Numbered from the stretch's first letter, positions 25,915 to 34,832 are shown. The stretch is 64,000 nt of DNA from Sorangium aterium (GCF_028368935.1 NZ_JAQNDK010000004.1:744001-808000); one strand, 5' to 3'. Program-made: numbers and translations. The notes: generated by a model not told the origin, from the sequence alone.

Positions 25915-27534
25915 TCACTTCGCCCCGACCTTCGCCGCGCGGAGGCGGAACGCGTCGCTGGTCACCACCTGCTTCACCAGATCCGCGATCGTCCCCTTCT
26001 CCCAGCGCGCGGCGATCTCCTTGAGCGTGTCCCTGTCGCCGCCGCTCGGGCGCCGGCGCAACGCATAGGTGAAGAGCTGCTCGGAGGGGCAGATCCCCAG
26101 CTGGGGGTCCTTCTGGAGCTCCGGGATGAGGCCCGAGATGTCCTGGAACTCCGCGCTCCCGTACTTGCCTGTCGCGTCGACAGCGTCGCCGTTCGGGTAC
26201 TCGGTCCGGTAGGCGCCGATCGGATCGAAGTTCTCGAGGCTCAGCCCGATGGGATCGAGGAGATCGTGACAGCCCGCGCAGTCGGGCGACTCGCGGTGCT
26301 TCTCGAGCTTCTTGCGGACGTTGTCGACGGGGCCCGAGTCGCCTCCCGCGGCCTCGAGCTCCGGGATATCCACGCCGGCGGGAGGGGCCAGGTCGGCGCA
26401 GTAGAGCTGCGCCAGGATCGTCTTCGCGCGGGACGTGGGGGAGGTCCGTTCGGCGCGGGAAGACAGCGTGAGGAACGCGGGGAGCGTCAGGAACCCGCCG
26501 CGCCCGGCCTCGGGGTCGTTCGCGTAGAGCGGCGCGAGCAGCGGGCTCTCCGGGTGGGGCGCCGTCAGGAACTCGGACCACGGCCGCTCGCCGGTCGTGA
26601 AGCCGGTGAAATAGGCGTTGGCCTGCTCGATCATCGCGCCCTTCACCTCGTCGTTCCAGCCCGGGAACAGCGTCGTGTCGACGGTGTGGCTCGGGAGCGT
26701 GCGTGTCCCGAGCCACTGCCCGAAGAAGTTCTGGAAGAACGCGGCGCTCTTCGGGTCGGACAGCATGCGGTCCACCTGCTGCCGGAGCTCGTCCTCGGTG
26801 GCCAGCTCGTCGCTCTCTGCGGCGTCGAAGAGCTCCTCGTCCGGGAGCGAGCTCCAGAGGAGGTACGAGAGGCGCGACGCGATCTCGTGGCCGCCGAGGG
26901 CGCCCGGCGATCGCTTCGAGTCGGGGCCGACCTCGATCCGCAGGAAGAAATTGGGCGACGTCAGCAGGGTCCGGACGACGTGCTGCACCGCCTCGACGGG
27001 GGACATCTCGAGGGTGGTGCGCGCGTCGGCGTACTGCGCCGCGTACCGGTCGACCTCCGCCGCCTCGAGCGGGCGCCGGAAGGCGCGCAGCCCGAAGCGC
27101 TCGATGATCTCGCGCGCGCACCCGTCATCCGCGCCCTCCGCCGGGTCGCATACGAGGATCCGGGCGCGCTGCGCCTCGTTCGAGAACGCCTCGGCCGCCA
27201 GCTTCTTGGCGGCGTCGTAGTACCCCTGGACGAGGACCTGCGAGAGGCTCGAGAGCGCGCTGGCGTTCGCGTCGAAGCCCTTCGCGCCGGAGGCCGGGAA
27301 TCCGTCCGCCGGCCGCAGGCGCGTGCCCAGGAGGTGGGCGACCGTGTTGTTGTACTCCGATGCTGTCATGTGGTGCAAAGGCATCCCGCCCGGCGCGGCG
27401 GCGTCGTCTCCCGGTTCCAGCCCCGGTCCCGGAGCGTCGTCGGCTCCGAGGATGCCAGTGCACGAGATGCTCAAGAGACATCCCCCGGCGACGAGCCAGG
27501 GACTTGCGAACACTCGGTCAAGTCGGCACATCAT
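25915..27534 (-). CDS. DUF1587/1595/1592/1588/1585 multidomain secreted protein
   Basis: This 539-residue protein has a lipobox (LSISC) and the usual domain order. DUF1587 comes first (MTASEYNNTVAHLLG), then DUF1595 (AFRRPLEAAEVDRY) and DUF1592 (SRLSYLLWSSLPDEELF). DUF1588 has a heme-like CAGCH in CAGCHDLLDPIGLSLENFD, and DUF1585 follows (GICPSEQLFTYALRRRP). These proteins are abundant in planctomycetes and myxobacteria and are paired with DUF1552 proteins. The CxxCH implies a covalent heme, so electron transfer is likely, but the reaction is unknown. It is first gene of the operon; its promoter should lie in the 123-bp divergent gap up to the LamG gene. Confidence 0.88.
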   Translation of the reverse strand: MMCRLDRVFASPWLVAGGCLLSISCTGILGADDAPGPGLEPGDDAAAPGGMPLHHMTASEYNNTVAHLLGTRLRPADGFPASGAKGFDANASALSSLSQVLVQGYYDAAKKLAAEAFSNEAQRARILVCDPAEGADDGCAREIIERFGLRAFRRPLEAAEVDRYAAQYADARTTLEMSPVEAVQHVVRTLLTSPNFFLRIEVGPDSKRSPGALGGHEIASRLSYLLWSSLPDEELFDAAESDELATEDELRQQVDRMLSDPKSAAFFQNFFGQWLGTRTLPSHTVDTTLFPGWNDEVKGAMIEQANAYFTGFTTGERPWSEFLTAPHPESPLLAPLYANDPEAGRGGFLTLPAFLTLSSRAERTSPTSRAKTILAQLYCADLAPPAGVDIPELEAAGGDSGPVDNVRKKLEKHRESPDCAGCHDLLDPIGLSLENFDPIGAYRTEYPNGDAVDATGKYGSAEFQDISGLIPELQKDPQLGICPSEQLFTYALRRRPSGGDRDTLKEIAARWEKGTIADLVKQVVTSDAFRLRAAKVGAK

Positions 27535-27657
27535 GGTCGGCTCCCGCGTGTGGAATCAGCACTCTCCCCCTCGTTGCCGGGGCGCGCGCCTTTCGTGATC
27601 GAATCGACCGCACGCCCGCGCTAGGATCAGCCCGTGTCGTGCGCGCGGAAGACTACG

Positions 27658-28557
27658 ATGATGGCGCTGCTCCTCGGCTTATCCGGATGTGGGGCAGATG
27701 TGGAGATTGCGGTGGGTCGTATGACTCCGGCGTCGACTGTGGGCGGCGGCGGGGAAGGTGGTAGTGGCAGCGGGGAAGGGGGGCGTGGTGGTGGGGCGCC
27801 GAGCGGCGGTGAGGCGGGCAGCGGCGGCGAGGCGGGCAGCGGCGGCGAAGGGGGCAGCGGCGCGGCCCCCTGCGATGCGCTGCCGTCGCTGGCTCATCGG
27901 TACTCGTTCGACGGGGTGGGGGAGGTCGTCGCCGATACGGTCGGCGGCGCCGACGGCGAGATCTTCGGCGGCGCGAGCCTCGACGGCGGAGGGGTGCTCA
28001 CCCTCGACGGAGAGGACGACTACGTCGATCTGCCCGCGGGTCTCCTCACGGGGTTGAGCGACGTGACCGTCATGGTCTGGGTTGCCCGCAACGGCGGAGG
28101 GGCGTACCTGCGCGTCGTCGACTTCGGCATCGGCAGCACGGGTGAGGATCCCGTCGAGGGCGACGCGAGCGTTGGGCGGTCCTACCTGGTCATCACCCCC
28201 TCGACGGGCTTCGATCCGCCGGGTATCGCCGCGCTCGCGAGCGACAGCGGCGCCGCGGGTCAGGTGCAGGTCACCACCGAGCCCACGCTCGATGACGCCG
28301 AGATCCATCAGCTCGCCGCGGTCTTCGACGGCGCGGCGGGGACCCTGGCGCTTTACCTCGACGGTGCGCTCCTCGGCAGCACGCCGGTCGGCTTTCCGCT
28401 CTCGGCCATCCAGGACGCGAACAACTGGCTCGGGCGGTCCCACTTCGATCAGGATCCGTATTTCGGAGGGCGTTACGACGAGCTGCGCCTCTACCGCGGG
28501 GCGCTGGCCGGCTGCGCGATCGAGGCCGCGTGGCGCGCGGGCCCGGAGCTGCCCTGA
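27658..28557 (+). CDS. LamG-domain (concanavalin-like) lipoprotein
   Basis: This 299-residue protein begins with a short lipoprotein signal (MMALLLGLSGC), a Gly/Glu/Ser-rich linker and one LamG/concanavalin-like jelly-roll: LAHRYSFDG, LDGEDDYVDLP, VTVMVWV, HQLAAVFDG, LYLDGALLGS and YDELRLYRGAL near the end. Such domains bind sugars or act as adhesion modules; no enzyme motif is seen. An upstream ATG at 27634 is possible. The stop is 3 bp from the end of the convergent barrel gene. Confidence 0.82.
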   Translation: MMALLLGLSGCGADVEIAVGRMTPASTVGGGGEGGSGSGEGGRGGGAPSGGEAGSGGEAGSGGEGGSGAAPCDALPSLAHRYSFDGVGEVVADTVGGADGEIFGGASLDGGGVLTLDGEDDYVDLPAGLLTGLSDVTVMVWVARNGGGAYLRVVDFGIGSTGEDPVEGDASVGRSYLVITPSTGFDPPGIAALASDSGAAGQVQVTTEPTLDDAEIHQLAAVFDGAAGTLALYLDGALLGSTPVGFPLSAIQDANNWLGRSHFDQDPYFGGRYDELRLYRGALAGCAIEAAWRAGPELP

Positions 28558-28560
28558 GGC

Positions 28561-29580
28561 TCAGAAGGCCAGCGCGAGACCGAGGCGCGCGCTGAGGCCT
28601 GCGGCCGGGGGGCGGTAAACGATGCCGTCGAGGTTCTCGACGACGAAGCGGGGCCGCCTCAGCGGGACGACGGCGTGCAGCGCGCCCTCGACGCTCACGG
28701 GAGCGGCGATGCGCCATTCGAGCAGCGCGCCGAGCCCGGCTGCGAAGATCGGCGTCGTGAGGGTGAATGGCTCATCGACGTCCCGCCCCCTGGAGCGGAG
28801 CCAGTGCTGGCGGCCGAGCGCGCAGACGTAGACGCGGACGGGGCCCTCGAGCGGGAGCGCGCACGCGTCGACCTCGAGGAACCAGAGCCGGAACTCGGCG
28901 CCTGCAGCCTGCCCCGCGATGTGGCTCGAGCTCGACGGCACCACGCCGGCCGCGCCGTCCGCGCGGAACCAGCCGCTGCGGATCCCGCCGCCTGCGGCGA
29001 GCCCGACGCCGATCGTCGGGACGAGCGCCTGCTCGAGCTGCGCGCTCACCCAGAGCGCTCCCTCCACGTCGCGCTCGTTCGCAGCGGACGGCCGCGCCGC
29101 CGCGGGAGGTGGGCGGCGCGGCGCGGGAGACGGCGGGCGCGGCGCGCTGGCGGCGGGGGCGGCGATCGCCTGGGGTGGCGCGGGCTGCGCGGCAGCGCTC
29201 CGCGCGACAGCGTCGGGATCGATCGACATCGCGACGATCAGCGCCGCTGCCCGCGACATGGATGCGCAGTCGTCGCCATGGATCACCCGCTCGCCCGGCG
29301 CCGGCGCGCGGATGCGCAGGTCGAGCCGGAGGCGCTCGTCGCGCTCGCGAGCGATCGCGATCTCGACCTCGATCGGCTGGCGCTGCTCCGACGTCCCCAG
29401 CAGCCGGGCGATCTCGCTCCGGACCTCGTCGACCGGCGGGCACCCCTCGGGCGCTTCCCAGCGGAGATCGATGGTGCGCGGCTCGGCGTGCGCCGCGAGC
29501 GCGCGCGCGGGCAGGAGCCCTGCCGCGACGATCAGCGCCGGCAGGATCGACGGCGCCTGCGCCCACCTTGAGACGTGCAC
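28561..29580 (-). CDS. Exported barrel-like protein of an ECF sigma locus
   Basis: This 339-residue protein has a signal peptide (cleavage near ALAAHA), an N-terminal alpha/beta domain of about 90 residues (WEAPEGCPPVDEVRSEIARLL, later MSRAAALIVAMSID) and a Pro/Ala linker. A C-terminal region of about 170 residues has alternating hydrophobic strands and ends in an aromatic Phe (LGLALAF), as in outer-membrane barrels. It follows the ECF sigma and anti-sigma-like genes at 9 bp, so it is probably a part or target of that signalling unit. A protein of the same plan lies in the second triad (59356-60729). Function is unknown. Confidence 0.72.
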   Translation of the reverse strand: MHVSRWAQAPSILPALIVAAGLLPARALAAHAEPRTIDLRWEAPEGCPPVDEVRSEIARLLGTSEQRQPIEVEIAIARERDERLRLDLRIRAPAPGERVIHGDDCASMSRAAALIVAMSIDPDAVARSAAAQPAPPQAIAAPAASAPRPPSPAPRRPPPAAARPSAANERDVEGALWVSAQLEQALVPTIGVGLAAGGGIRSGWFRADGAAGVVPSSSSHIAGQAAGAEFRLWFLEVDACALPLEGPVRVYVCALGRQHWLRSRGRDVDEPFTLTTPIFAAGLGALLEWRIAAPVSVEGALHAVVPLRRPRFVVENLDGIVYRPPAAGLSARLGLALAF

Positions 29581-29589
29581 CCGCGCACT

Positions 29590-30504
29590 CTACTCCTCCT
29601 GTCCGCACGCGGCGCGCACGCGCGTCGCGAGCGGCGAGCCCGGGCTCTTCGCGAGCAGCCTCGCCGCGATCGCCCTGCCGGACGACGCGCGGCCGGAGCG
29701 GCAGAGCGCGATCGCGCGCGACGCCTCGCGCTCGGTCGAGAGCACGCCCCTCGGGTACCGGCTGGCGTGCTCGTCGAGCTTCGAGAGCGCCTGCGCGAAC
29801 TGGCCCGCCTGCAGCGCCTGCTGCGCGTCGCGGAGCAGCGCGATCTCCGCGTCGAGCCCCTCGGAGCCCTGCCTCGCGGCGGCCGCCGTCCGCGGCGTGC
29901 GCGGCGCGATCGCGCGCGCTGCAGCGACCGCGGGCGCGGCGCTGGCCTCGGCGGGGGCGCTGGCCTTGTCGGGGCCGTCGGCCTTGGCGGCGGCGCTCGC
30001 CTCGGTGGGCGCAGGCGTCTCGTCGCCCTGGGCGCTGGAGGGCGCGGCGGCGCGCTCCGCTCGGGGCGCCTCGGCCGCGCCCGTCGCTGCTTCCAGCGCG
30101 CGTTGCGTATCGGGCGCCTCGCCCGGTGTCGACAAGGTTGGGAAGTAGAGCGCGGCCCCCGTCGCGAGGCCCACGACGAGCGCCGCCAGCCCGATCTTCA
30201 TCGGGGCGCCGAGCAGCGTGATGGCCGCGCCTTTGGCGACCGCGGTGCTCGCGCCCGCGGCCATGCTCGCGGCGGCGGGACCGACGGCGTGCGCAGCCGC
30301 GCCGGCGCTCGCCGAGCCGGCGGCTCCGGCGCCCGCGGCGCTCTCGGCGCTCGCGGCGACGGCCGTGGCCGTGGCCGCCGTCCCTGCGAGGCCGAGCCTC
30401 GCCCACACGGCCGCGCGCATCCGACGTCTGTCGTCGTCGGTCGGCTCGTCCTCGTCACGAAGGGCGTTCAGGAGCGCTCGCTCCCCGGCCCGCAGCTCAT
30501 CCAT
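29590..30504 (-). CDS. Anti-sigma-like membrane protein with TPR-type periplasmic domain
   Basis: This 304-residue protein has a cytoplasmic N-terminus of about 45 residues (GERALLNALRDEDEPTDDDRRRM) and Ala/Gly-rich hydrophobic segments. A clear transmembrane helix near 120-140 (MKIGLAALVVGLATGAALYF) is followed by an Ala/Pro-rich spacer. The C-terminal domain is TPR-like (LLRDAQQALQAGQFAQALSKLDEHASRYPRG). The start overlaps the sigma gene stop by 8 bp, a strong sign of coupled expression. This arrangement is typical of membrane anti-sigma factors that hold their ECF sigma, but no canonical zinc-containing anti-sigma motif is present, so the role is inferred from context. Confidence 0.72.
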   Translation of the reverse strand: MDELRAGERALLNALRDEDEPTDDDRRRMRAAVWARLGLAGTAATATAVAASAESAAGAGAAGSASAGAAAHAVGPAAASMAAGASTAVAKGAAITLLGAPMKIGLAALVVGLATGAALYFPTLSTPGEAPDTQRALEAATGAAEAPRAERAAAPSSAQGDETPAPTEASAAAKADGPDKASAPAEASAAPAVAAARAIAPRTPRTAAAARQGSEGLDAEIALLRDAQQALQAGQFAQALSKLDEHASRYPRGVLSTEREASRAIALCRSGRASSGRAIAARLLAKSPGSPLATRVRAACGQEE

Positions 30505-31123
30505 TGCGGCCTCCTCGGATCCTGGCGTGGTGGCGGTGCACCGCGTCGGAAAACGCCTGTCGAGCGGCCCTCAGCCGCGCATAGACGGTGTTGACGTTCA
30601 CCCCGATGCCCCGCGCGATCTCCGCCGCCGGCATCTCTTCCAGCTCGGCGAGGAGGAGCACCACGCGCTTCTCCTCGTCGAGCGACGAGAGCAGCTCGTG
30701 CGCGACGCGCGCGGCCTCCGCCCTCGTCATGGCCTCGTAGGGGCTGAGGCTGCTCGGCCCCGCGAGCAGCTCGGGATCCACGGTCTCTCCTGTCCCGCGG
30801 TGGGCGGGGCTCTTGCGGCGCAGCGATCTCCGGTGCGTCTGCACGACGTTCACGACGATGCCGAAGACCCACGTCTTCAGCGACGAGCGGCCCAGGAACT
30901 CCGGGAGCCGCCGGTGCACGACGACGAACACCTCCTGGCACACGTCCTCGTGCGCCGAGGCGTCCACGCCGAGCCGGCGCACGGTCCGCCAGACGAAGGG
31001 GAACATCTCCTCGTAGACGTCGGCGAAGTCGAGCGGCGCGGCCTGCACGCCGGCCGCCGGGACGGCGGGCACCGCGCCGGCCGGCGGAGGCGTCGACGGA
31101 GCGACCGCCGCGCGGGCCGTCAC
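30497..31123 (-). CDS. ECF-family RNA polymerase sigma factor
   Basis: This 208-residue protein has an Ala/Pro-rich N-terminal tail, region 2 (YEEMFPFVWRTVRRLGV, then HEDVCQEVFVVVHRRL and SSLKTWVFGIVVNVV) and region 4 (LSSLDEEKRVVLLLAELEEM, then AAEIARGIGVNVNTVYARLRAAR). The start is GTG at 31121-31123 and overlaps the TGA of an upstream frame holding a glycosidase remnant (GTGA). It should direct transcription in response to an envelope cue relayed by the anti-sigma-like product of the next gene. Confidence 0.88.
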   Translation of the reverse strand: MTARAAVAPSTPPPAGAVPAVPAAGVQAAPLDFADVYEEMFPFVWRTVRRLGVDASAHEDVCQEVFVVVHRRLPEFLGRSSLKTWVFGIVVNVVQTHRRSLRRKSPAHRGTGETVDPELLAGPSSLSPYEAMTRAEAARVAHELLSSLDEEKRVVLLLAELEEMPAAEIARGIGVNVNTVYARLRAARQAFSDAVHRHHARIRGGRNG

Positions 31124-31464
31124 GAGCTGCGCTCCTCCTCGTGGGGCAGCGAGACGCAGAGCTCGCCGAGCGTGATGAGCTCACCGCGCGCGCCGAGCAG
31201 GTCCACGTGGGGGATCGCGTCGGTCCGCCCGGAGAACCAGGCGTACCGGAAGACGTCGGGGTCCGATTCGAGGAGAGGCACCGCTTCTCGCATATACGCC
31301 GCCTGCGCTTCGAGCGACCGAACGCCGCTCGTCTCTTGGATATTTCCAGTGTTGCCGCTCCCGGTCGCGGCTGAGGGGAGCGTTTCCTCGACGCAAGCCA
31401 CGGAGAAGAGGATCCCGAGCAGGGGGCTGATACCGCAGAGGAGGGCTTGGCGAGCTCGGCGCAT
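31120..31464 (-). pseudogene. Remnant of a GH128-type glycosidase: signal plus C-terminal end
   Basis: This 114-residue frame has a lipoprotein signal (MRRARQALLCG..., lipobox SVAC), a short Gly/Ser/Thr stretch and then the typical C-terminal end of GH128-like beta-glucanases: YMREAVPLLESDPDVFRYAW, FSGRTDAIPHVDLLG, ITLGELCVSLPHE. The (beta/alpha)8 core that should lie between (over 200 residues) is missing, so an internal deletion has probably joined the two ends in frame. Its TGA overlaps the GTG of the ECF sigma gene, so translation of the remnant may still drive or limit sigma synthesis. It could also be a small functional protein. Confidence 0.6.
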
Positions 31465-31662
31465 GGGTCGAGGGGCTGGTGACCGGTGCCGCCGCGTTCC
31501 GTGAAGGAAAGTGGAGGGACGGGGGGCGACGTGCATCGGGCGGTCGTCGATGGGCTGGCGCTCCACGGCTCGCGGGCGGATCATCCGCTGCGGCGCACCG
31601 CGGCCGACAGCGCGCACCTCCGGGCGCTTGACGGCCGCGAGGAGTGCGCCGAGGAAGATCGG

Positions 31663-32832
31663 ATGACACCCCCTCGCTGGCTTGCCGCGCTCGCGGCGCT
31701 CACCGTTCCGCTGGCGGTCTCGGCGACGGCCTTGACCCAGGGCGACGCTCCCCTCCCTCCGCCTCCTCCTCCGGAGCCGCTCCCGTCTGCCTCCGCGCAG
31801 CCAGCACCGCCGCCGTCTCCTGCGCCGACCCCGGTGCAGCCAGCGCCCGCGCCCGCGCCCGCGCCTGCGCCGACCCCGGTGCAGCCAGCGCCAGCGCCGA
31901 CTCCGGTGCAACCCGCGCCAGCGCCGACTCCGGTGCAACCCGCGCCAGCGCCGACCCCGGTGCAACCCGCGCCAGCGCCGACACCCGTGCCGCCCGCGCC
32001 AGCGCCGACACCCGTGCCGCCCGCGCCAGCGCCGACACCCGTGCCGCCCGCGCCAGCGCCAACGCCTGCTCCCACGCCGTTGCCGCCGCCATCTCCCACG
32101 CCGGTGCAGCCTGCGCCGCGGCCTGCGCCCGCGCCGCGGTCCACACCCGCGCCTGCGCCGCCGTCCGCGCCGCGGCCTGCACCCCCGCTCGCGCCGCCGC
32201 CTGCGCCGCGGTCCGCGCCGGCGGCGGACACGCCCGCTCCGGAGCCGCCCCCGCCGGTTCCGCCCGCTCCCGAGGAGAAGCCGACGGAGCCCGAGGACGG
32301 CGAGAAGGACGGGATGCGCTTTCGTTTCGGTACGTCGCTCAGCGGCGGGATCATCGAGTCACCCACGGGCGCGGGGGCCGTCTTCGCGCTCTCTGGCCGG
32401 CTCGGTGTCCAGGTCAACCACTATTTCGCGATATACTACCAGAACACACCGATGGTGACGCTCACCCCCGAGAGCACCGAGAACAGCGCTGGATTCGAGG
32501 CGGGGTTCATCGACTACAACTCGGTGCTCGCGGGCTTCACGCTGTTCCACTTCCTCGATCTCGGCGCGGGACCCTCCATGGATTACGTGGCCGTCGCGAC
32601 CTGCGGCGCGGAGGTCCCGGAGGGCGGCATCCCGCTCCCGAGCGCCGGCTGCGAGAGCACGGCCTCCTGGTACTTCGGCGCTCACGCGCGGGGCGCCCTG
32701 ATCCTCGGAGGCCTTGCCGGGAGCGGCGCGCGGCGGAGCGGCTTCGCGATCAGCGCGGATCTCCACCCGGTGTTCCTGCCAGACGGGCCGACGTTCACCT
32801 TCACGCTGGGCCTCGGCAGCGAGTGGTACTGA
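31663..32832 (+). CDS. Pro-rich exported protein with outer-membrane-like domain
   Basis: This 389-residue protein starts at ATG 31663 with a signal peptide (WLAALAALTVPLAVSATALT). About 160 residues of Pro/Ala/Thr repeats (APAPTPVQP and APTPVPP units) follow, as in periplasm-spanning TonB-like linkers. A C-terminal domain of about 190 residues has amphipathic strands (MRFRFGTSLSGGI, LGVQVNHYFAIYYQN, HFLDLGAGPSMDYV) and a last strand ending in Trp-Tyr. This suggests a barrel anchored in the outer membrane with a rigid spacer. An earlier ATG at 31486 gives a polar extension without a signal. No family is recognised. Confidence 0.72.
   Translation: MTPPRWLAALAALTVPLAVSATALTQGDAPLPPPPPPEPLPSASAQPAPPPSPAPTPVQPAPAPAPAPAPTPVQPAPAPTPVQPAPAPTPVQPAPAPTPVQPAPAPTPVPPAPAPTPVPPAPAPTPVPPAPAPTPAPTPLPPPSPTPVQPAPRPAPAPRSTPAPAPPSAPRPAPPLAPPPAPRSAPAADTPAPEPPPPVPPAPEEKPTEPEDGEKDGMRFRFGTSLSGGIIESPTGAGAVFALSGRLGVQVNHYFAIYYQNTPMVTLTPESTENSAGFEAGFIDYNSVLAGFTLFHFLDLGAGPSMDYVAVATCGAEVPEGGIPLPSAGCESTASWYFGAHARGALILGGLAGSGARRSGFAISADLHPVFLPDGPTFTFTLGLGSEWY
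31815..32080. repeat. 27-bp coding tandem repeats (Pro-rich linker)
   Basis: Units of 27 bp encode TPVQPAPAP, switching to TPVPPAPAP, with near-identical DNA between neighbouring copies. This is the sort of array that expands and contracts by slippage without breaking the frame. Confidence 0.85.
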
Positions 32833-33235
32833 GACGACGGCGCGCCGGAGCGCGGTGCGCCGCGTCGCCGGGCGAGCCGCTCCGCTCGCCCGGCGCTCCG
32901 GGCAGAGGCGGGCAGCGGTTTGCCCGGCCGCTGGCTGAGTACTGAGTACCCTTCGAGTGGAACCTTCGTTCTCCAGGTCACGAGAGTTCCTTGCAAATAC
33001 GCCGGGTCCAAGGGCGCTCTGCCTCACGCCTGCGCGGCGGCCGGCGCCAGCGTCTCTGTGGCGCGCCGTCCGCTGTGATCCACGACACCCCGACCCTGCG
33101 GCCGCGGTTCGCGAGGGTTGCTGTGCGGCGACCGGATGGACTACAATCCCGTTGTCGGAGCGATTGTTGGCCGGACGCCGCACCGGAGAGCTGGACGCCG
33201 CGATCGTCCTGCGCCAGCGGCAAGCGCCGGCAGGA

Positions 33236-33385
33236 GAGCGCCAGCGGTAGGCGGCAAGCAGAGCGCCAGCGGTAGGCAGTAAGTAGAGCGCCAGCGGTAG
33301 CCGGTGAGCAGAGCGCCAGCGGTAGCCGGTGAGCAGAGCGCCAGCGGTAGCCGGTGAGCAGAGCGCCAGCGGTAGGCGGTAAGTA
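33236..33385. repeat. Six 25-bp tandem repeats
   Basis: Six head-to-tail units of exactly 25 bp begin at 33236, 33261, 33286, 33311, 33336 and 33361. Each starts with GAGCGCCAGCGGTAG and ends in GAGCA, AAGCA or AAGTA; units 3 to 5 are identical. There are no spacers, so this is not a CRISPR array. Partial copies precede it at about 33211-33235. Confidence 0.95.
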
Positions 33386-33817
33386 GATCGAGCGCGAAGC
33401 GCGACTCTTCGATCTCGGTGGCGGGGAGCGGCGGCGCACCCGGGGATTCTGCTGTTTGTGCATGACAAGGTGAAATTACCGAGCATCACGATGCACCATC
33501 GCTCACCATGTAGGCTGACGAAGCATGATGTATCGCGCGAATCCGGGGCGCCATCTGCTGCTTTCTCCGAGGTGCCGTCTCTTGCTCCCGCTGTGCGGGG
33601 GGCATGGCGCCCCTGGGGCTCGAGATCGAGCCCTGACACCGAGAGGCGTGAGGAGCGTGTCAAGCGCTCGCCCCCGTGGTTTGCGCGTGCGGCGGTGCCG
33701 GTGCGGTCGTGCTGGCCGGCTGCGGGCGGGGGAGCGGCCGTCGGGTGTCGTCACCCTCTCCGACGTCCCCATTTCGCCAAGCTCGGTGGGGACGCGGGGG
33801 CGCCTCCCAGGGGGCGC

Positions 33818-33846
33818 TTGACAAAGAGGGTTAACCATCGGCTACG
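33818..33846 (+). promoter_or_regulatory. Possible promoter ahead of the sensory gene cluster
   Basis: A perfect -35 TTGACA at 33818-33823 is followed after 17 bp by GCTACG, a weak -10. It lies about 285 bp before the first binding-protein start at 34131. The match is one-sided, so confidence is low. Confidence 0.25.
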
Positions 33847-34130
33847 CTGCCTACCATGATGACCGGGAGGACATGAGCCGGGTGGAAACCAGCTGCAGGC
33901 GCTCCATGGGGGCACGGCGGTCAGCGGTCGAGCGGGCCGTGGGGCACCTCGCGTGTCGAGCGCGAATCGCAATCCGCTGGGCGTCATCGTGGATGCCACG
34001 AAATAACCGCGCGGCTCCTCCGGTCCGGCACGGGGGATTTCGCTCACTCCTCAGGACTCTCGCCGAGCGCGCCTGGCCCGACAGGACCGGAGTTCCGGCT
34101 CGCCCGGGGCTCCGATCGAAGCGCGCGCCG

Positions 34131-34832
34131 ATGGTCCTGCTCGGGGCGGCGCTGCTCATCGGGTGCTGCCTTCTGCTGCTCAGCCCGCCGACCACGGCTG
34201 GGCCCGTGGCCACGCTCTATGTGTATGCGGTGACACCGCTTCGCGCTCGCGCCCTCGAGCAGAAGATCGAGGAGTCGATGCCCGGCGTCGATGTCACCGT
34301 GTTCGGAAAGTTGAGCGATTTCAAAGCAGCGCTCGAGTCGACGCCGCCCGACGCCGCCCTCTCGCCGAAGCCGGTCCTGGCTTCGCTCAATCGGACCGCC
34401 GACATCCAGGGCATGAAGGCCGGGAGCGACGCGGAGCAGTACCTCCTGGTCTCGACGAGGGCTCTCACCAAGGAGATGCTCTCGGGTCTCAGATATGGGA
34501 TCGTCGATCTGGTCGAACGAAAATCGCTCCCTAAGTTCGTAGCGGGGCTGCTGGGTGTGAGCGCTGCGCCCGAGGTCCAGCGCGTCACGAAGATCGAAGA
34601 CCTCCTGCAGCTGCTCCAGTTCCAGACGGCCGACGCGGTCCTTCTCCCGGAGCGATTTCGTTCTGACTTCGAGTCGAGAAGCAAGATGACGTTCACGATC
34701 CTCAGCCTCTCGACGGCGAAGGTCGGGCTGGTGGCGGTCACGTTCCTGAGCGAGCGCCAAACGGTGGAGAGCGCGATCCGGAGGCTTCCGAAACACGTGC
34801 TCGCCGATCTGGGGGTTGACGAATGGAAGTAA
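34131..34832 (+). CDS. Periplasmic binding-protein-like sensory component
   Basis: This 233-residue protein has an N-terminal hydrophobic segment (MVLLGAALLIGCCLLLL, with a lipobox-like Cys) and an alpha/beta domain like one lobe pair of a phosphonate-type binding protein. Recognisable stretches are TLYVYAVTPLRARALEQKIE, FKAALESTPPDAAL, LRYGIVDLVER and a final SAIRRLPKHVLADLG helix. The frame is open back to 33873, but ATG 34131 gives the export signal. The last 10 bp overlap the next gene, a PF04392-like binding protein. No transport genes are present, so it probably presents a ligand to the hybrid kinase encoded downstream. No catalytic motif is seen. Confidence 0.65.
   Translation: MVLLGAALLIGCCLLLLSPPTTAGPVATLYVYAVTPLRARALEQKIEESMPGVDVTVFGKLSDFKAALESTPPDAALSPKPVLASLNRTADIQGMKAGSDAEQYLLVSTRALTKEMLSGLRYGIVDLVERKSLPKFVAGLLGVSAAPEVQRVTKIEDLLQLLQFQTADAVLLPERFRSDFESRSKMTFTILSLSTAKVGLVAVTFLSERQTVESAIRRLPKHVLADLGVDEWK

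Larger units (their letters stand above)
32833..34130. other. Long intergenic region with repeat array
   Basis: No gene is supported in this region of about 1.3 kb. It contains the 25-bp tandem repeats at 33236-33385, an AT-richer patch at 33455-33540, and a possible promoter near 33818. Frames on both strands through the repeats are open by chance of composition. Confidence 0.5.

Noticed and set aside
24433-27624. Plus-strand 1063-codon open frame
   Set aside because: It lies opposite the DUF1592 and DUF1552 genes, whose families are clear; the frame is His/Arg/Val-rich noise produced by high third-position GC.
33236-33385. CRISPR array
   Set aside because: Units are directly adjacent with no unique spacers and no cas genes are nearby.
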